DNA from: Bacillus sp. AFS037270
Lineage (GTDB): Bacteria; Bacillota; Bacilli; Bacillales_B; DSM-18226
DNA: 56,341 nucleotides
Reading direction: 5' to 3'
NCBI RefSeq assembly: GCF_002585305.1
Contig: NZ_NUNF01000024.1
Coordinates: 92,277-148,617, forward strand
The translations under genes were made by a program, and so were the position numbers. The notes below the pieces were generated by a model. The model had not been told where the DNA came from and ran no database searches. It saw only the letters and a list, made by a program, of their open reading frames with translations. How positions within the stretch are numbered: the first letter of the stretch is position 1; every line of letters begins with the position of its first letter. Shown here one piece after another: positions 39,334 to 49,410 of the stretch.

Positions 39334-39927
39334 ATGAAAAAGTTAAAGAAACTAATAGTAGCCGCTGGATTAATGTTATCAATTTCAGCATTTACTTTAA
39401 CAAATCAAACTGAGGCAGCAACCACTCACAAAGTACAATATGGTGAGACATACTGGAAAATAGCAAAAGGATTCGGTATTCCTGTTAATAGCGTAATGAA
39501 TACAAATAATAGTAAACCACTTATAGCAGGTCAATATATGACATTACCAAACTCTCCATACACGGCAGCAGAGAAGGACTTAATGGCCCGTCTAGTTCGT
39601 GCAGAGGCAGTTGGCGAACCATATGCAGGGAAAGTCGCGGTTGCGACAGTTATTATTAATAGAGTAAGAAGTGCTGATTTTCCGAACACTGTAAATGGGG
39701 TAATCTATCAAATTGCTAATGGACATTATGCATTTACTCCAGTAGCAAACGGAACAATTAACCAGCCAGCTGATGCTGCTTCTAAAAAAGCGGTAAATGA
39801 AGCAATCGCTCTAACTGGAAAAGGAAATGGATCTTTATTCTTCTACAACCCTAAAACGTCAACAAGTTCATGGATTACTTCACGTCCTGTAACTGTTACG
39901 ATTGGAAACCACAGGTTCGCACGATAA
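39334..39927 (+). CDS. LysM cell-wall hydrolase, SleB/CwlJ-like
   Basis: Exported peptidoglycan-active enzyme (197 aa) similar in plan to B. subtilis YkvT. A signal peptide ends near TEAATT (about residue 30). A LysM domain covers about 31-74 (HKVQYGETYWKIAKGFGIPVNSVMNTN). The catalytic Hydrolase_2 domain (about 85-195) has LMARLVRAEAVGEPYAGKVAVATVIINRVRS, with the conserved Glu in RAEA. Likely function is spore cortex or wall turnover. GGAGG precedes the ATG, and a long perfect terminator follows. Confidence 0.88.
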   Translation: MKKLKKLIVAAGLMLSISAFTLTNQTEAATTHKVQYGETYWKIAKGFGIPVNSVMNTNNSKPLIAGQYMTLPNSPYTAAEKDLMARLVRAEAVGEPYAGKVAVATVIINRVRSADFPNTVNGVIYQIANGHYAFTPVANGTINQPADAASKKAVNEAIALTGKGNGSLFFYNPKTSTSSWITSRPVTVTIGNHRFAR

Positions 39928-39958
39928 TTAGTATCTCAAACCAGATATCAATTATTCT

Positions 39959-40003
39959 AAAAAGGCAGCAAAATTCACTAAATGAATTTTGCTGCCTTTT
40001 TAT
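39959..40003. terminator. Terminator after the wall-hydrolase gene
   Basis: A 19-bp perfect stem (AAAAAGGCAGCAAAATTCA and complement) around CTAAA, with A/T-run ends. Confidence 0.92.
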
Positions 40004-40022
40004 TTATGCAATAAAGGTTAGG

Positions 40023-40040
40023 TTATGCAAAACTACATAA
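40023..40040. promoter_or_regulatory. Candidate activator site (UAS) of the permease promoter
   Basis: TTATGCAAAACTACATAA, an inverted repeat TTATG-N8-CATAA, lies about 62 bp upstream of the -24 element. The same 18-bp pattern occurs upstream of the other two sigma-54 promoters at 41915 and 46290. A partial TTATGCAATAA occurs at 40005-40015. Confidence 0.55.
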
Positions 40041-40080
40041 TACAGGATTATTTTTATAAACAAAATAAACGTAAGTGGTT

Positions 40081-40150
40081 ATTTATTTAAAATGAAGGGT
40101 TGGCACAATAATTGCATTATTCAAAATAATAAGTAATTTATTTAAAATGA
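40081..40150 (+). repeat. 15-bp direct repeat flanking the permease sigma-54 promoter
   Basis: ATTTATTTAAAATGA occurs at 40081-40095 and 40136-40150. The first copy is just upstream of the -24 box and the second about 20 bp past the expected transcription start. Confidence 0.6.
40100..40116 (+). promoter_or_regulatory. Sigma-54 promoter of the APC permease gene
   Basis: TTGGCACAATAATTGCA holds GG (40102-40103) and GC (40114-40115) exactly ten bases apart, matching the -24/-12 consensus TGGCAC-N5-TTGCA. Confidence 0.88.
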
Positions 40151-40151
40151 C

Positions 40152-40253
40152 AGGAGGGAGAGTTGAACGGGAGAATAATGGACCCTTAAAGTCCATTATA
40201 TGAAAAAAATAAAACACCTTGAATTGATTGATTATTTGCAAAAGATTAATTAG
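40152..40253 (+). other. Leader with two mini-ORFs and a hairpin before the permease gene
   Basis: AGGAGGGA (40152-40159) precedes TTG 40163, which opens an 8-codon ORF (MNGRIMDP) ending at TAA 40187-40189. That stop lies in the loop of a 9-bp hairpin, ATAATGGAC (40175-40183) with GTCCATTAT (40191-40199). ATG 40200 then opens a 17-codon ORF (MKKIKHLELIDYLQKIN) ending 20 bases before the permease start. The first ORF has a better ribosome-binding site than the permease. Confidence 0.35.
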
Positions 40254-40273
40254 GAAAAGGAGAGTTGATAAAA

Positions 40274-41626
40274 TTGGAGAATACCACTCTAAAACGTTCC
40301 CTTGGATTATGGGCAATTGTCATGCTTGGACTTGGTTATATGACACCAACGATTGTGTTTGATACCTTTGGAATCGTGTCTGACGAGACGAATGGCGTTG
40401 TTCCACTCGCGTATCTTGCAGCATTGGTTGTGATGTTATTTACAGCAATTAGTTACGGTAAAATGGTAAGCGTTTTCCCTAGCGCCGGATCTGCCTATAC
40501 GTATACACGGGAAACCATGAGCCCCCATCTAGGTTTTCTTGTAGGATGGTCCGCCTTACTTGATTATATCTTGCTTCCAATGGTAAATGCATTAATTATT
40601 AGAATTTATATGGTATCCGTGTTCCCTAACGTTCCTGCTTGGATTTGGGTTGTTGTTTATGTGTCGATTGTCACTGCACTCAATGCCTGGAGTATGGGGA
40701 AAACCTCAAGTTTAAATGCCCTACTGGTTATTTTTGAAGTGGTGTTAATCGGTGCCTTTATTGTGCTTGGCTTTGTCCAGCTTTCGAAAGGAATGGGGCA
40801 GGGGACCATTTTTACAACTCAACCTTTATTTCATTCAAATGTCCATCTTGGAGCAGTTTTGACAGGCGCAACAGTTGTTTGTTTTTCCTTCATTGGGTTT
40901 GACGCAGTTACCATGTATGCAGAAGAAGCAATTGACCAAAGGATAATGCCCAAAGCGATTATGTTGACGGTCTTTATTGGTGGGGCAATCTTCTTTATTT
41001 GTAGTTATTTCGCGCAAGCCCTATTCCCTGATGTTTCAGGTTTTAAGGTTACCGATGATACGTTACCTGAAATAGGCTTGTATGTTGGTGGGACCATCTT
41101 TAAACTAATCTTCCTTTCCGGTGCTTTTGCGGCAACAGTAGCTTCCGGACTTGCTTCCCATGCCAGTGTATCGAGGCTTTTATATGTAATGGGACGCAAC
41201 GGTGTATTGCCGAAAAAAACCTTTGGCTATGTCCACCCAAAATTCCGAACCCCTGTTTTTAATGTCATCCTAGTTGGAGTGGTTTCTTTGCTGGCCATCG
41301 CCCCAAGTTTAGAATTAATCTCTTCCTTCATCAATTTTGGTGCACTAATTGCTTTTACCTTTGTTAACCTATCCGTAATCGCCCACTTTATTTTCAAACA
41401 AAAGAGATATAAAACAGTTAAAGATATTTTTTCTTACCTAATCATGCCTATTCTTGGGGCAGGATTAACAGGGATCTTATGGTATAACCTGCAAGCGGAT
41501 GCTTTAATTGGAGGGCTTGTTTGGGTAGGTGTTGGAATTATTTATATGCTTTTCCAAACAAAATTTTTTACCATCAAAATTGCCGATTTAAGTCTTGATG
41601 AGGCTGAAAGGACCTCCTCTTTATAA
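40274..41626 (+). CDS. APC-superfamily amino acid/polyamine permease
   Basis: Secondary transporter (450 aa) with about twelve membrane segments. The unwound first helix is visible in GLWAIVMLGLGYMTPTIVFDTFGIVSDETNGVVPLAY, and SAGSAYTYTRETMSPHLGFLVGW is a typical APC segment. I prefer TTG 40274, spaced ten bases from AAAGGAGA, over TTG 40265, which directly abuts that site. It is transcribed from a sigma-54 promoter and shares an upstream site with the polyamine/amino-acid catabolic operon, so import of cadaverine, putrescine or a related omega-amino acid is my inference. Confidence 0.85.
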   Translation: MENTTLKRSLGLWAIVMLGLGYMTPTIVFDTFGIVSDETNGVVPLAYLAALVVMLFTAISYGKMVSVFPSAGSAYTYTRETMSPHLGFLVGWSALLDYILLPMVNALIIRIYMVSVFPNVPAWIWVVVYVSIVTALNAWSMGKTSSLNALLVIFEVVLIGAFIVLGFVQLSKGMGQGTIFTTQPLFHSNVHLGAVLTGATVVCFSFIGFDAVTMYAEEAIDQRIMPKAIMLTVFIGGAIFFICSYFAQALFPDVSGFKVTDDTLPEIGLYVGGTIFKLIFLSGAFAATVASGLASHASVSRLLYVMGRNGVLPKKTFGYVHPKFRTPVFNVILVGVVSLLAIAPSLELISSFINFGALIAFTFVNLSVIAHFIFKQKRYKTVKDIFSYLIMPILGAGLTGILWYNLQADALIGGLVWVGVGIIYMLFQTKFFTIKIADLSLDEAERTSSL

Positions 41627-41663
41627 ATATCGTTCCCTCGTTTCCTGAACATCAAAACATTTT

Positions 41664-41698
41664 ACACGCATTCCAATCGCGAGTGCGTTATTTTTTTT
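41664..41698 (+). terminator. Terminator after the permease gene
   Basis: ACGCATTC (41666-41673) pairs with GAGTGCGT (41681-41688), with one G-U pair, followed by eight T. Confidence 0.75.
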
Positions 41699-41705
41699 AA
41701 AAGTT

Positions 41706-41888
41706 GGCGCTGTTAAATTTGGCTGTTGATTTCCGCTCCAGGCGCTCGCTTTCCGCGGGCGTGCAGGGGAGCCTCCTCGGCGCATTAGCGCCTGCGGGGT
41801 CTCCCCTGCCCCGTACTCCCGCAGGAGTCGAGCACCTTCCGCTCCAATCAACAGAGTATAAAAAACAACAATTTCGTTTAACAGAGAC
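41706..41888 (-). mobile_element. MITE-like element, copy 2 (inverted)
   Basis: A 183-bp element with ends GGCGCTGTTAAA / TTTAACAGAGAC, flanked by a perfect 8-bp duplication TAAAAGTT (41698-41705 and 41889-41896). Its reverse complement aligns with the element at 30764-30917. It is about 30 bp longer because of an extra GC-rich hairpin (GGGGAGACCCCGCAGGCGC type). ORFs across it are not genes. Confidence 0.85.
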
Positions 41889-41914
41889 TAAAAGTTATAA
41901 AAAATGACATGGAT

Positions 41915-41932
41915 TTATGCGTTTTTGAATAA
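41915..41932. promoter_or_regulatory. Candidate activator site (UAS) of the glutamate dehydrogenase promoter
   Basis: TTATGCGTTTTTGAATAA shares TTATGC and ATAA at the same 18-bp spacing with the sites at 40023 and 46290. It lies 72 bp upstream of the -24 element and just beyond the MITE-like insertion. Confidence 0.55.
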
Positions 41933-42001
41933 TTCAACTATTTTCACATAAATTCTCAAAACAAAACGAGTAAAAATGCGTAAGGGAGTGCTTAAAAGAA
42001 G

Positions 42002-42018
42002 TTGGCACGAAAATTGCT
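42002..42018 (+). promoter_or_regulatory. Sigma-54 promoter of the glutamate dehydrogenase operon
   Basis: TTGGCACGAAAATTGCT has GG (42004-42005) and GC (42016-42017) ten bases apart, a perfect -24/-12 arrangement, 37 bp before the gene start. Confidence 0.9.
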
Positions 42019-42054
42019 ATTAGGATAGTAACAATAAAAAAATGAGGTGTTAAA

Positions 42055-43344
42055 GTGTCAATTGAATCAGTTGAGGTAAAAAGGAATGAGGCCGGCAAGG
42101 AAAGGGATAATTCTTTGGTCGAGTTCCAGGAGACACTTAGGGAAGCAGCCAACATTCTAGACTATCCTGCACAGGTATTTGAATTCCTAAAAAAACCAAT
42201 GCGCTTTTTAGAAGTAAGTATCCCTGTTCGCATGGATAATGGAAAAACAGAAATTTTCCAAGGTTACCGTGCCCAGCATAATGATGCACCCGGACCCACA
42301 AAAGGAGGAATACGTTTTCATCCTGACGTGACACCGGAAGAAGTGAAGGCACTAGCTGGCTGGATGAGTTTAAAATGCGGAATAACTGGCCTGCCATACG
42401 GTGGTGCAAAAGGCGGCATTATCTGTGATCCATGCCATATGACCTTAGATGAATTAGAACGGCTTAGCAGAGGATATGTCAGGGCAGTAAGCCAAATAGT
42501 TGGGCCGACGAAAGATATTCCAGCACCTGATATGTATACGAATTCCCAAATCATGGCTTGGATGCTCGATGAATATGACCATATTCGTGAATTTGATTCC
42601 CCAGGATTTATTACAGGAAAACCAATTGCCTTAGGAGGGTCACTTGGAAGGGAAACAGCAACGTCTAAAGGTGTTTTATATACACTTCAAATGGTCTGTG
42701 AATTGAAGAAGATGCAATTAAAGGACACCCGTGTGATTATCCAGGGCTTTGGAAATGTCGGCAGCTATCTTGCGAAATATCTATATGATTTAGGGGCCAA
42801 GGTAATCGGGATTAGTGATGTTTTAGGAGGATTATATGACGATAATGGCTTAGATATCCCTTATTTGCTTGAAAGCAGGGACTCGTTTGGAATCGTCTCT
42901 AATCGCTTTAACAGTCCGATTACAAACCAGGAATTGCTCGAGAAAGAATGTGATATTTTAATCCCAGCTGCGATTTCTGGAGTGATTAATAAAAACAATG
43001 CTAGTCAATTAAAGTGCCAGATTGTCATTGAAGCGGCAAATGGACCAACAACAAAAGAGGCATTAAAAATACTGGATCATCGTGAAATTCTTGTCGTCCC
43101 TGATATACTGGCTAATTCTGGGGGTGTGATTGTCTCTTATTTCGAATGGTGTCAGAACAATCAGGGCTATTATTGGACAGATCAAACGGTTGATCTCCGT
43201 CTAAAAGAAAAAATCACAGCAAGTTTTTTAAATGTATATAACACGTCAAAAAGATATAGCGTCAATATGAAAATTGCCGCCTATATAGAAGGCATTCAAC
43301 GGTTAGCGGAAGCTTCCAGACTAAGAGGCTGGCTGAAATATTAA
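42055..43344 (+). CDS. gdh: Glutamate dehydrogenase (RocG/GudB-like)
   Basis: Catabolic, probably NAD-linked, glutamate dehydrogenase (429 aa) that deaminates glutamate to 2-oxoglutarate. Motifs include GPTKGGIRFHPDVT, the catalytic-lysine segments WMSLKCGITGLPYGGAKGGI, GPTKDIPAPDMYTN, and the Rossmann GFGNVGSYLAKYL. GTG start with GAGGTG upstream. Under sigma-54 control like B. subtilis rocG. Here it would regenerate the 2-oxoglutarate consumed by the two aminotransferases encoded downstream. Specificity for glutamate rather than another amino acid is inferred. Confidence 0.88.
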   Translation: MSIESVEVKRNEAGKERDNSLVEFQETLREAANILDYPAQVFEFLKKPMRFLEVSIPVRMDNGKTEIFQGYRAQHNDAPGPTKGGIRFHPDVTPEEVKALAGWMSLKCGITGLPYGGAKGGIICDPCHMTLDELERLSRGYVRAVSQIVGPTKDIPAPDMYTNSQIMAWMLDEYDHIREFDSPGFITGKPIALGGSLGRETATSKGVLYTLQMVCELKKMQLKDTRVIIQGFGNVGSYLAKYLYDLGAKVIGISDVLGGLYDDNGLDIPYLLESRDSFGIVSNRFNSPITNQELLEKECDILIPAAISGVINKNNASQLKCQIVIEAANGPTTKEALKILDHREILVVPDILANSGGVIVSYFEWCQNNQGYYWTDQTVDLRLKEKITASFLNVYNTSKRYSVNMKIAAYIEGIQRLAEASRLRGWLKY

Positions 43345-43369
43345 TAACCACTATAGGGGAGGAACTTTT

Positions 43370-43666
43370 ATGAAAATAGATATTTTATCGGAGCAAAAGG
43401 AAAATCAACTTTTACGCTATTTTTGTTTAATTACGAATCATCATCGCTATGATTTAACGATTGGTTACTCGAGTTATTTTTTTGGTAAGGCAATGGTTAC
43501 CTCGCTTCAGTCAGGAAATATGGTCCTTCTCTGTCAGGAAGATACGAGCCAAGACCAGCATTGGGCGGAACGCTTGGGAATAGAAGATGAAGACATAACG
43601 GAATTACAGAATTTCTTCAGCTATGTCTTACAGACGCAGCCTTTTCAGGAACAATATATCGATTAG
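43370..43666 (+). CDS. Small protein, DUF3055-like
   Basis: A 98-aa protein of unknown function. The central stretch YDLTIGYSSYFFGKAMVTSLQSGNMVLLCQEDTSQ resembles DUF3055 proteins of Bacillus (YDxxIxYxxxFFGKxxVxxxQSG), a match by memory only. No signal peptide or membrane segment. Preceded by GGGGAGG, it lies 25 bp after glutamate dehydrogenase and 11 bp before a lipoyl-like protein gene, in the same sigma-54 transcript. Confidence 0.65.
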   Translation: MKIDILSEQKENQLLRYFCLITNHHRYDLTIGYSSYFFGKAMVTSLQSGNMVLLCQEDTSQDQHWAERLGIEDEDITELQNFFSYVLQTQPFQEQYID

Positions 43667-43677
43667 GAGTGAAAAAT

Positions 43678-43926
43678 ATGTATTTCGGAGTAGTACTAAG
43701 TCCTTGTTATGGGAAGGTGGAAAAGATTTCGGTTAAAGATGAAGCAAGAATTTATGAATGGGAACCGTTATTCATGATCAAAACAGAAACTGGCCATCTA
43801 GAAACCATCCAAACAAGTGTCAGTGGTGAAATAGAATCATTAGAGGTCCAGGAGGGCGATGAAGTGATTCCTGGGATGGTGCTGGCTTTTATTAAAGAAG
43901 ATTTGTTTGTCACCGGCAGTGATTAA
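43678..43926 (+). CDS. Lipoyl/biotinyl-like domain protein lacking the carrier lysine
   Basis: An 82-aa protein forming one flattened beta-barrel of the biotinyl/lipoyl type: GKVEKISVKDEARIYEWEPLF, then SVSGEIESLEVQEGDEVIPGMVLAFI. At the hairpin where carriers have MKM or DKA, it reads KTETGHLE, with no lysine at the expected tip, so covalent biotin or lipoate is unlikely. ATG 43678 follows TAGGAG; GTG 43669 is within that site. Third gene of the glutamate dehydrogenase operon. Function unknown. Confidence 0.7.
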   Translation: MYFGVVLSPCYGKVEKISVKDEARIYEWEPLFMIKTETGHLETIQTSVSGEIESLEVQEGDEVIPGMVLAFIKEDLFVTGSD

Positions 43927-43933
43927 TCGCCGG

Positions 43934-43967
43934 AAAGGAGATGTGGATAAATCCACATCTCCTTTTT
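43934..43967 (+). terminator. Terminator after the glutamate dehydrogenase operon
   Basis: AAAGGAGATGTGGAT pairs with its full complement at 43951-43965, then TT. Ends the three-gene operon before the regulator gene. Confidence 0.92.
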
Positions 43968-44104
43968 AGCCGAAAGGCTTCAGGCATAAGGGCAGCACGG
44001 TTTGATCTTCGCCTTATGTGACTCGCCAATCAGTGAGTTTTTTAAGAAAAATTCTGAAGAAAGTGGTAGTATGATAGTATGAAGGTGAATAAGGGGGCTT
44101 CGTG

Positions 44105-46228
44105 ATGTTTTCCGTGGCAAAAGAAAAGATCAAACCAATCGTATCAGTCTCAGTGGATGAAAGTGAGGAAGTCTTTCGTGCAACTTTAAATAAACTGAAA
44201 GAACCCTTTTTATTTTTAAAAAAGCAAAATCAACTTTTTGCTTATGTACACATTGGCAGCAAAGAAAAAGAAGCGGCATCTGTTGAAGTCTTACTAAAAA
44301 ATGCGAAACCAATTGATGGTATCTGCTGCCTTAGTGAACAAATTTCCCTGCCTGTTTTGTTTCAAATTATTGGTGAGCCCTTTGCCATTATCAGAGGGAC
44401 CGATGGAAAACCAGCAGGTTACATACAGCGAGAAGATGTCCTCGCAGAACTATTTAAACAGGAAAATAAGAGTGTTGACTTATTAAAAATTATCCTTACC
44501 TCGATTCCAATGGGGATTTTCGTATTAGATAAAGAAAAAAAGATTATTAATTGTAATGATGCTGGTTTAAAAATGATTAAATCAACAGCTGAGAGGGTGT
44601 TAAATTTTCCCGCAGAAAATATTTTTAGCAAGGAACGCATTCAGCAAGTCTTTTCAACCGGAAAGACACTGCTAAATCATCTTGAAATAACGAATGAGAT
44701 GGGGGTCCTTGTTGATTATAGTCCGATCTTAAACTATGACCATGAAGTGGAAGGCATTATTATTGTGGTCCAGGATCTTCCAATGGTAGAAGAGATGGCC
44801 ATGGAAATTGAACATATAAAGGATTTGAATAAGGACTTAAATGCCATTCTATCCAGTATTTACGATGAAATTCTTGTTGTCAACGCCAAGGGAGAACTAA
44901 TCCGTTTTAGCGAAAATATCTTACATGATTTCTGGAACGTAGATTTAAAGGAACTTATCGGTAAAAACATCTTGGAGCTAGAGGACCGGGGCCTATTTAC
45001 TCCATCGGTTACCAGGCTGGTCATTGAAAAGAAGAAAAAGGTCTCTGTTGTACAAGAAACACTTAACGGGAGGAAAATTTTAGCGGTTGGAAATCCGGTC
45101 TTTACTGAACAAAATGAACTGGATCGGATTATAGTGGCATCAAGGGATATCACTGAAACAACTAGACTAAAGAGTGAACTGCAGGAAATGCGGAAAATAT
45201 CGGAAAAGTATAAGAAAGAACTAGATGATTTCAGGACCAAGGATCGCTTTTTGAAAAAACTCATTTATTGCAGTCCGAAAATGGAAAAAATCATGCATCA
45301 GGTTAAAAAAATTGCGGATTTTTCCTCTACGGTGCTTCTCCACGGGGAATCAGGTGTAGGGAAAGAGGTTATCGCACAAGCCATTCATCAATTAGGCAAA
45401 CGTTCCGATAAACCGTTCCTAAAATTAAATTGTGGTGCGATTCCGGATAATTTGCTTGAGAGTGAATTGTTTGGTTATGCAAAGGGATCTTTTACGGGAG
45501 CCGATAAGAACGGTAAGGACGGATATTTTAAACAGGCTGACGGCGGGATTTTATTCCTTGATGAAATTGGCGAAATGCCACTCCACCTTCAAGTCAAGTT
45601 GTTACGGGTCCTTCAGGAACATGAGGTGATTCCAATTGGAAGTACCATACCGATTAAGGTGGATGTCCAAATCATTGCCGCCACGAATAAAAACCTCGCC
45701 AAGATGGTCGAGGAAGGTACCTTCCGTGAAGATTTATATTATCGGTTAAATGTGATTCCACTGAATATTCCGCCATTAAGGGAAAGGACTGAGGATATCT
45801 CTCTGTTAGCTTTCCATTTCCTGCAGCGATTAAATGAAAAGTATGAACGTAATTATCATTTGACCCCTGACGCCATTAATGTGCTTGAATTTTATTCATG
45901 GCCGGGTAATGTAAGGGAACTGCAGAATATTATTGAAAGATTAGTAGTGACGGCTGATCATTCAGCTATTGACGCTGAATTTGTCAGTCAATTTTTATCA
46001 CTTGGATATGAACATAAAAAAATGAAGCCTGTAATTACCCGAGTCATTCCATTACAGGATGCCATTGATTATGTAGAGGAACAGTTGATTGTGATGGCTA
46101 TGAATCAATACAAGACAACCACGAGGGCGGCCAAAGCCCTTGGGATTAGCCAGTCTTCTGTCAGCCGGAAATATCAAAAAATAGTAACCGAAAAAAATAG
46201 TAAATTGGAAAACTACTCATCTCTATAA
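44105..46228 (+). CDS. Sigma-54-dependent transcriptional activator (PAS-PAS-AAA+-Fis)
   Basis: Enhancer-binding protein (707 aa). The N-terminal ~115 residues look like a degenerate CBS-type module (GKPAGYIQREDVL), followed by two PAS domains (about 120-230 and 240-350). The AAA+ domain (about 385-625) has Walker A GESGVGKE at 414-421, the sigma-54 contact loop GSFTGA at 461-466 (Ala to Ser variant) and Walker B GGILFLDEIGE. A Fis-type helix-turn-helix ends the protein (TTRAAKALGISQSSVSRKY). ATG 44105 follows AAGGGGG. It lies amid three sigma-54 promoters and is their obvious candidate activator; the ligand is unknown. Confidence 0.93.
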   Translation: MFSVAKEKIKPIVSVSVDESEEVFRATLNKLKEPFLFLKKQNQLFAYVHIGSKEKEAASVEVLLKNAKPIDGICCLSEQISLPVLFQIIGEPFAIIRGTDGKPAGYIQREDVLAELFKQENKSVDLLKIILTSIPMGIFVLDKEKKIINCNDAGLKMIKSTAERVLNFPAENIFSKERIQQVFSTGKTLLNHLEITNEMGVLVDYSPILNYDHEVEGIIIVVQDLPMVEEMAMEIEHIKDLNKDLNAILSSIYDEILVVNAKGELIRFSENILHDFWNVDLKELIGKNILELEDRGLFTPSVTRLVIEKKKKVSVVQETLNGRKILAVGNPVFTEQNELDRIIVASRDITETTRLKSELQEMRKISEKYKKELDDFRTKDRFLKKLIYCSPKMEKIMHQVKKIADFSSTVLLHGESGVGKEVIAQAIHQLGKRSDKPFLKLNCGAIPDNLLESELFGYAKGSFTGADKNGKDGYFKQADGGILFLDEIGEMPLHLQVKLLRVLQEHEVIPIGSTIPIKVDVQIIAATNKNLAKMVEEGTFREDLYYRLNVIPLNIPPLRERTEDISLLAFHFLQRLNEKYERNYHLTPDAINVLEFYSWPGNVRELQNIIERLVVTADHSAIDAEFVSQFLSLGYEHKKMKPVITRVIPLQDAIDYVEEQLIVMAMNQYKTTTRAAKALGISQSSVSRKYQKIVTEKNSKLENYSSL

Positions 46229-46234
46229 AATTTT

Positions 46235-46273
46235 AAGCTGATTCAGACCAATATCTGAGTCAGCTTTTTTTAT
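46235..46273 (+). terminator. Terminator after the sigma-54 activator gene
   Basis: AAGCTGATTCAGA pairs with TCTGAGTCAGCTT (one G-U pair), followed by TTTTT. Confidence 0.9.
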
Positions 46274-46289
46274 GCACATGGAAATAGGG

Positions 46290-46307
46290 TTATGCAGGAT
46301 TGAATAA
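46290..46307. promoter_or_regulatory. Candidate activator site (UAS) of the catabolic operon
   Basis: TTATGCAGGATTGAATAA matches the sites at 40023 and 41915 (13 of 18 positions shared with the latter) and lies about 52 bp upstream of the -24 element. Confidence 0.55.
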
Positions 46308-46356
46308 CATCAAGCGTTTTTTTGAAAAAAGGCATAGAATTAGCCGCATTTATCTG

Positions 46357-46373
46357 TTGGCACGCTTCTTGCA
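46357..46373 (+). promoter_or_regulatory. Sigma-54 promoter of the diamine catabolic operon
   Basis: TTGGCACGCTTCTTGCA has GG (46359-46360) and GC (46371-46372) ten bases apart, a perfect -24/-12 match. Confidence 0.92.
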
Positions 46374-46410
46374 ATAGTTATTAGTGAGGGTGAAAAAAGG
46401 AGGTAATAAA

Positions 46411-49333
<2,923 letters not shown>

Positions 49334-49410
49334 TCGCTTTTTATATAGAAATGAACAAGAGGGACGCTTTTATTCCCTGGGTGTTATTTTTTTAAAAGGA
49401 GGAGTACGAA

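Noticed and set aside
41621..41907. Two short ORFs across the MITE-like element
   Set aside because: They translate the GC-rich inverted-repeat element in both directions and lack ribosome-binding sites.
43968..44101. Possible sigma-54 promoter before the activator gene
   Set aside because: No GG-N10-GC pattern found. The stretch contains a CATAAGG/CCTTATG inverted repeat; a TATGAT -10 lacks a good -35. The activator is probably transcribed by another sigma factor at low level.
44860..45264. 134-codon minus-strand ORF within the activator gene
   Set aside because: Antisense shadow of the PAS/linker-coding region with no independent support; the same holds for the other long antisense ORFs in araA, gabT, gabD and abnA.
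49334..49410. Possible terminator between patA and gabT
   Set aside because: AGGGA/TCCCT gives only a five-base-pair stem, although a T-run follows. Too weak to call.
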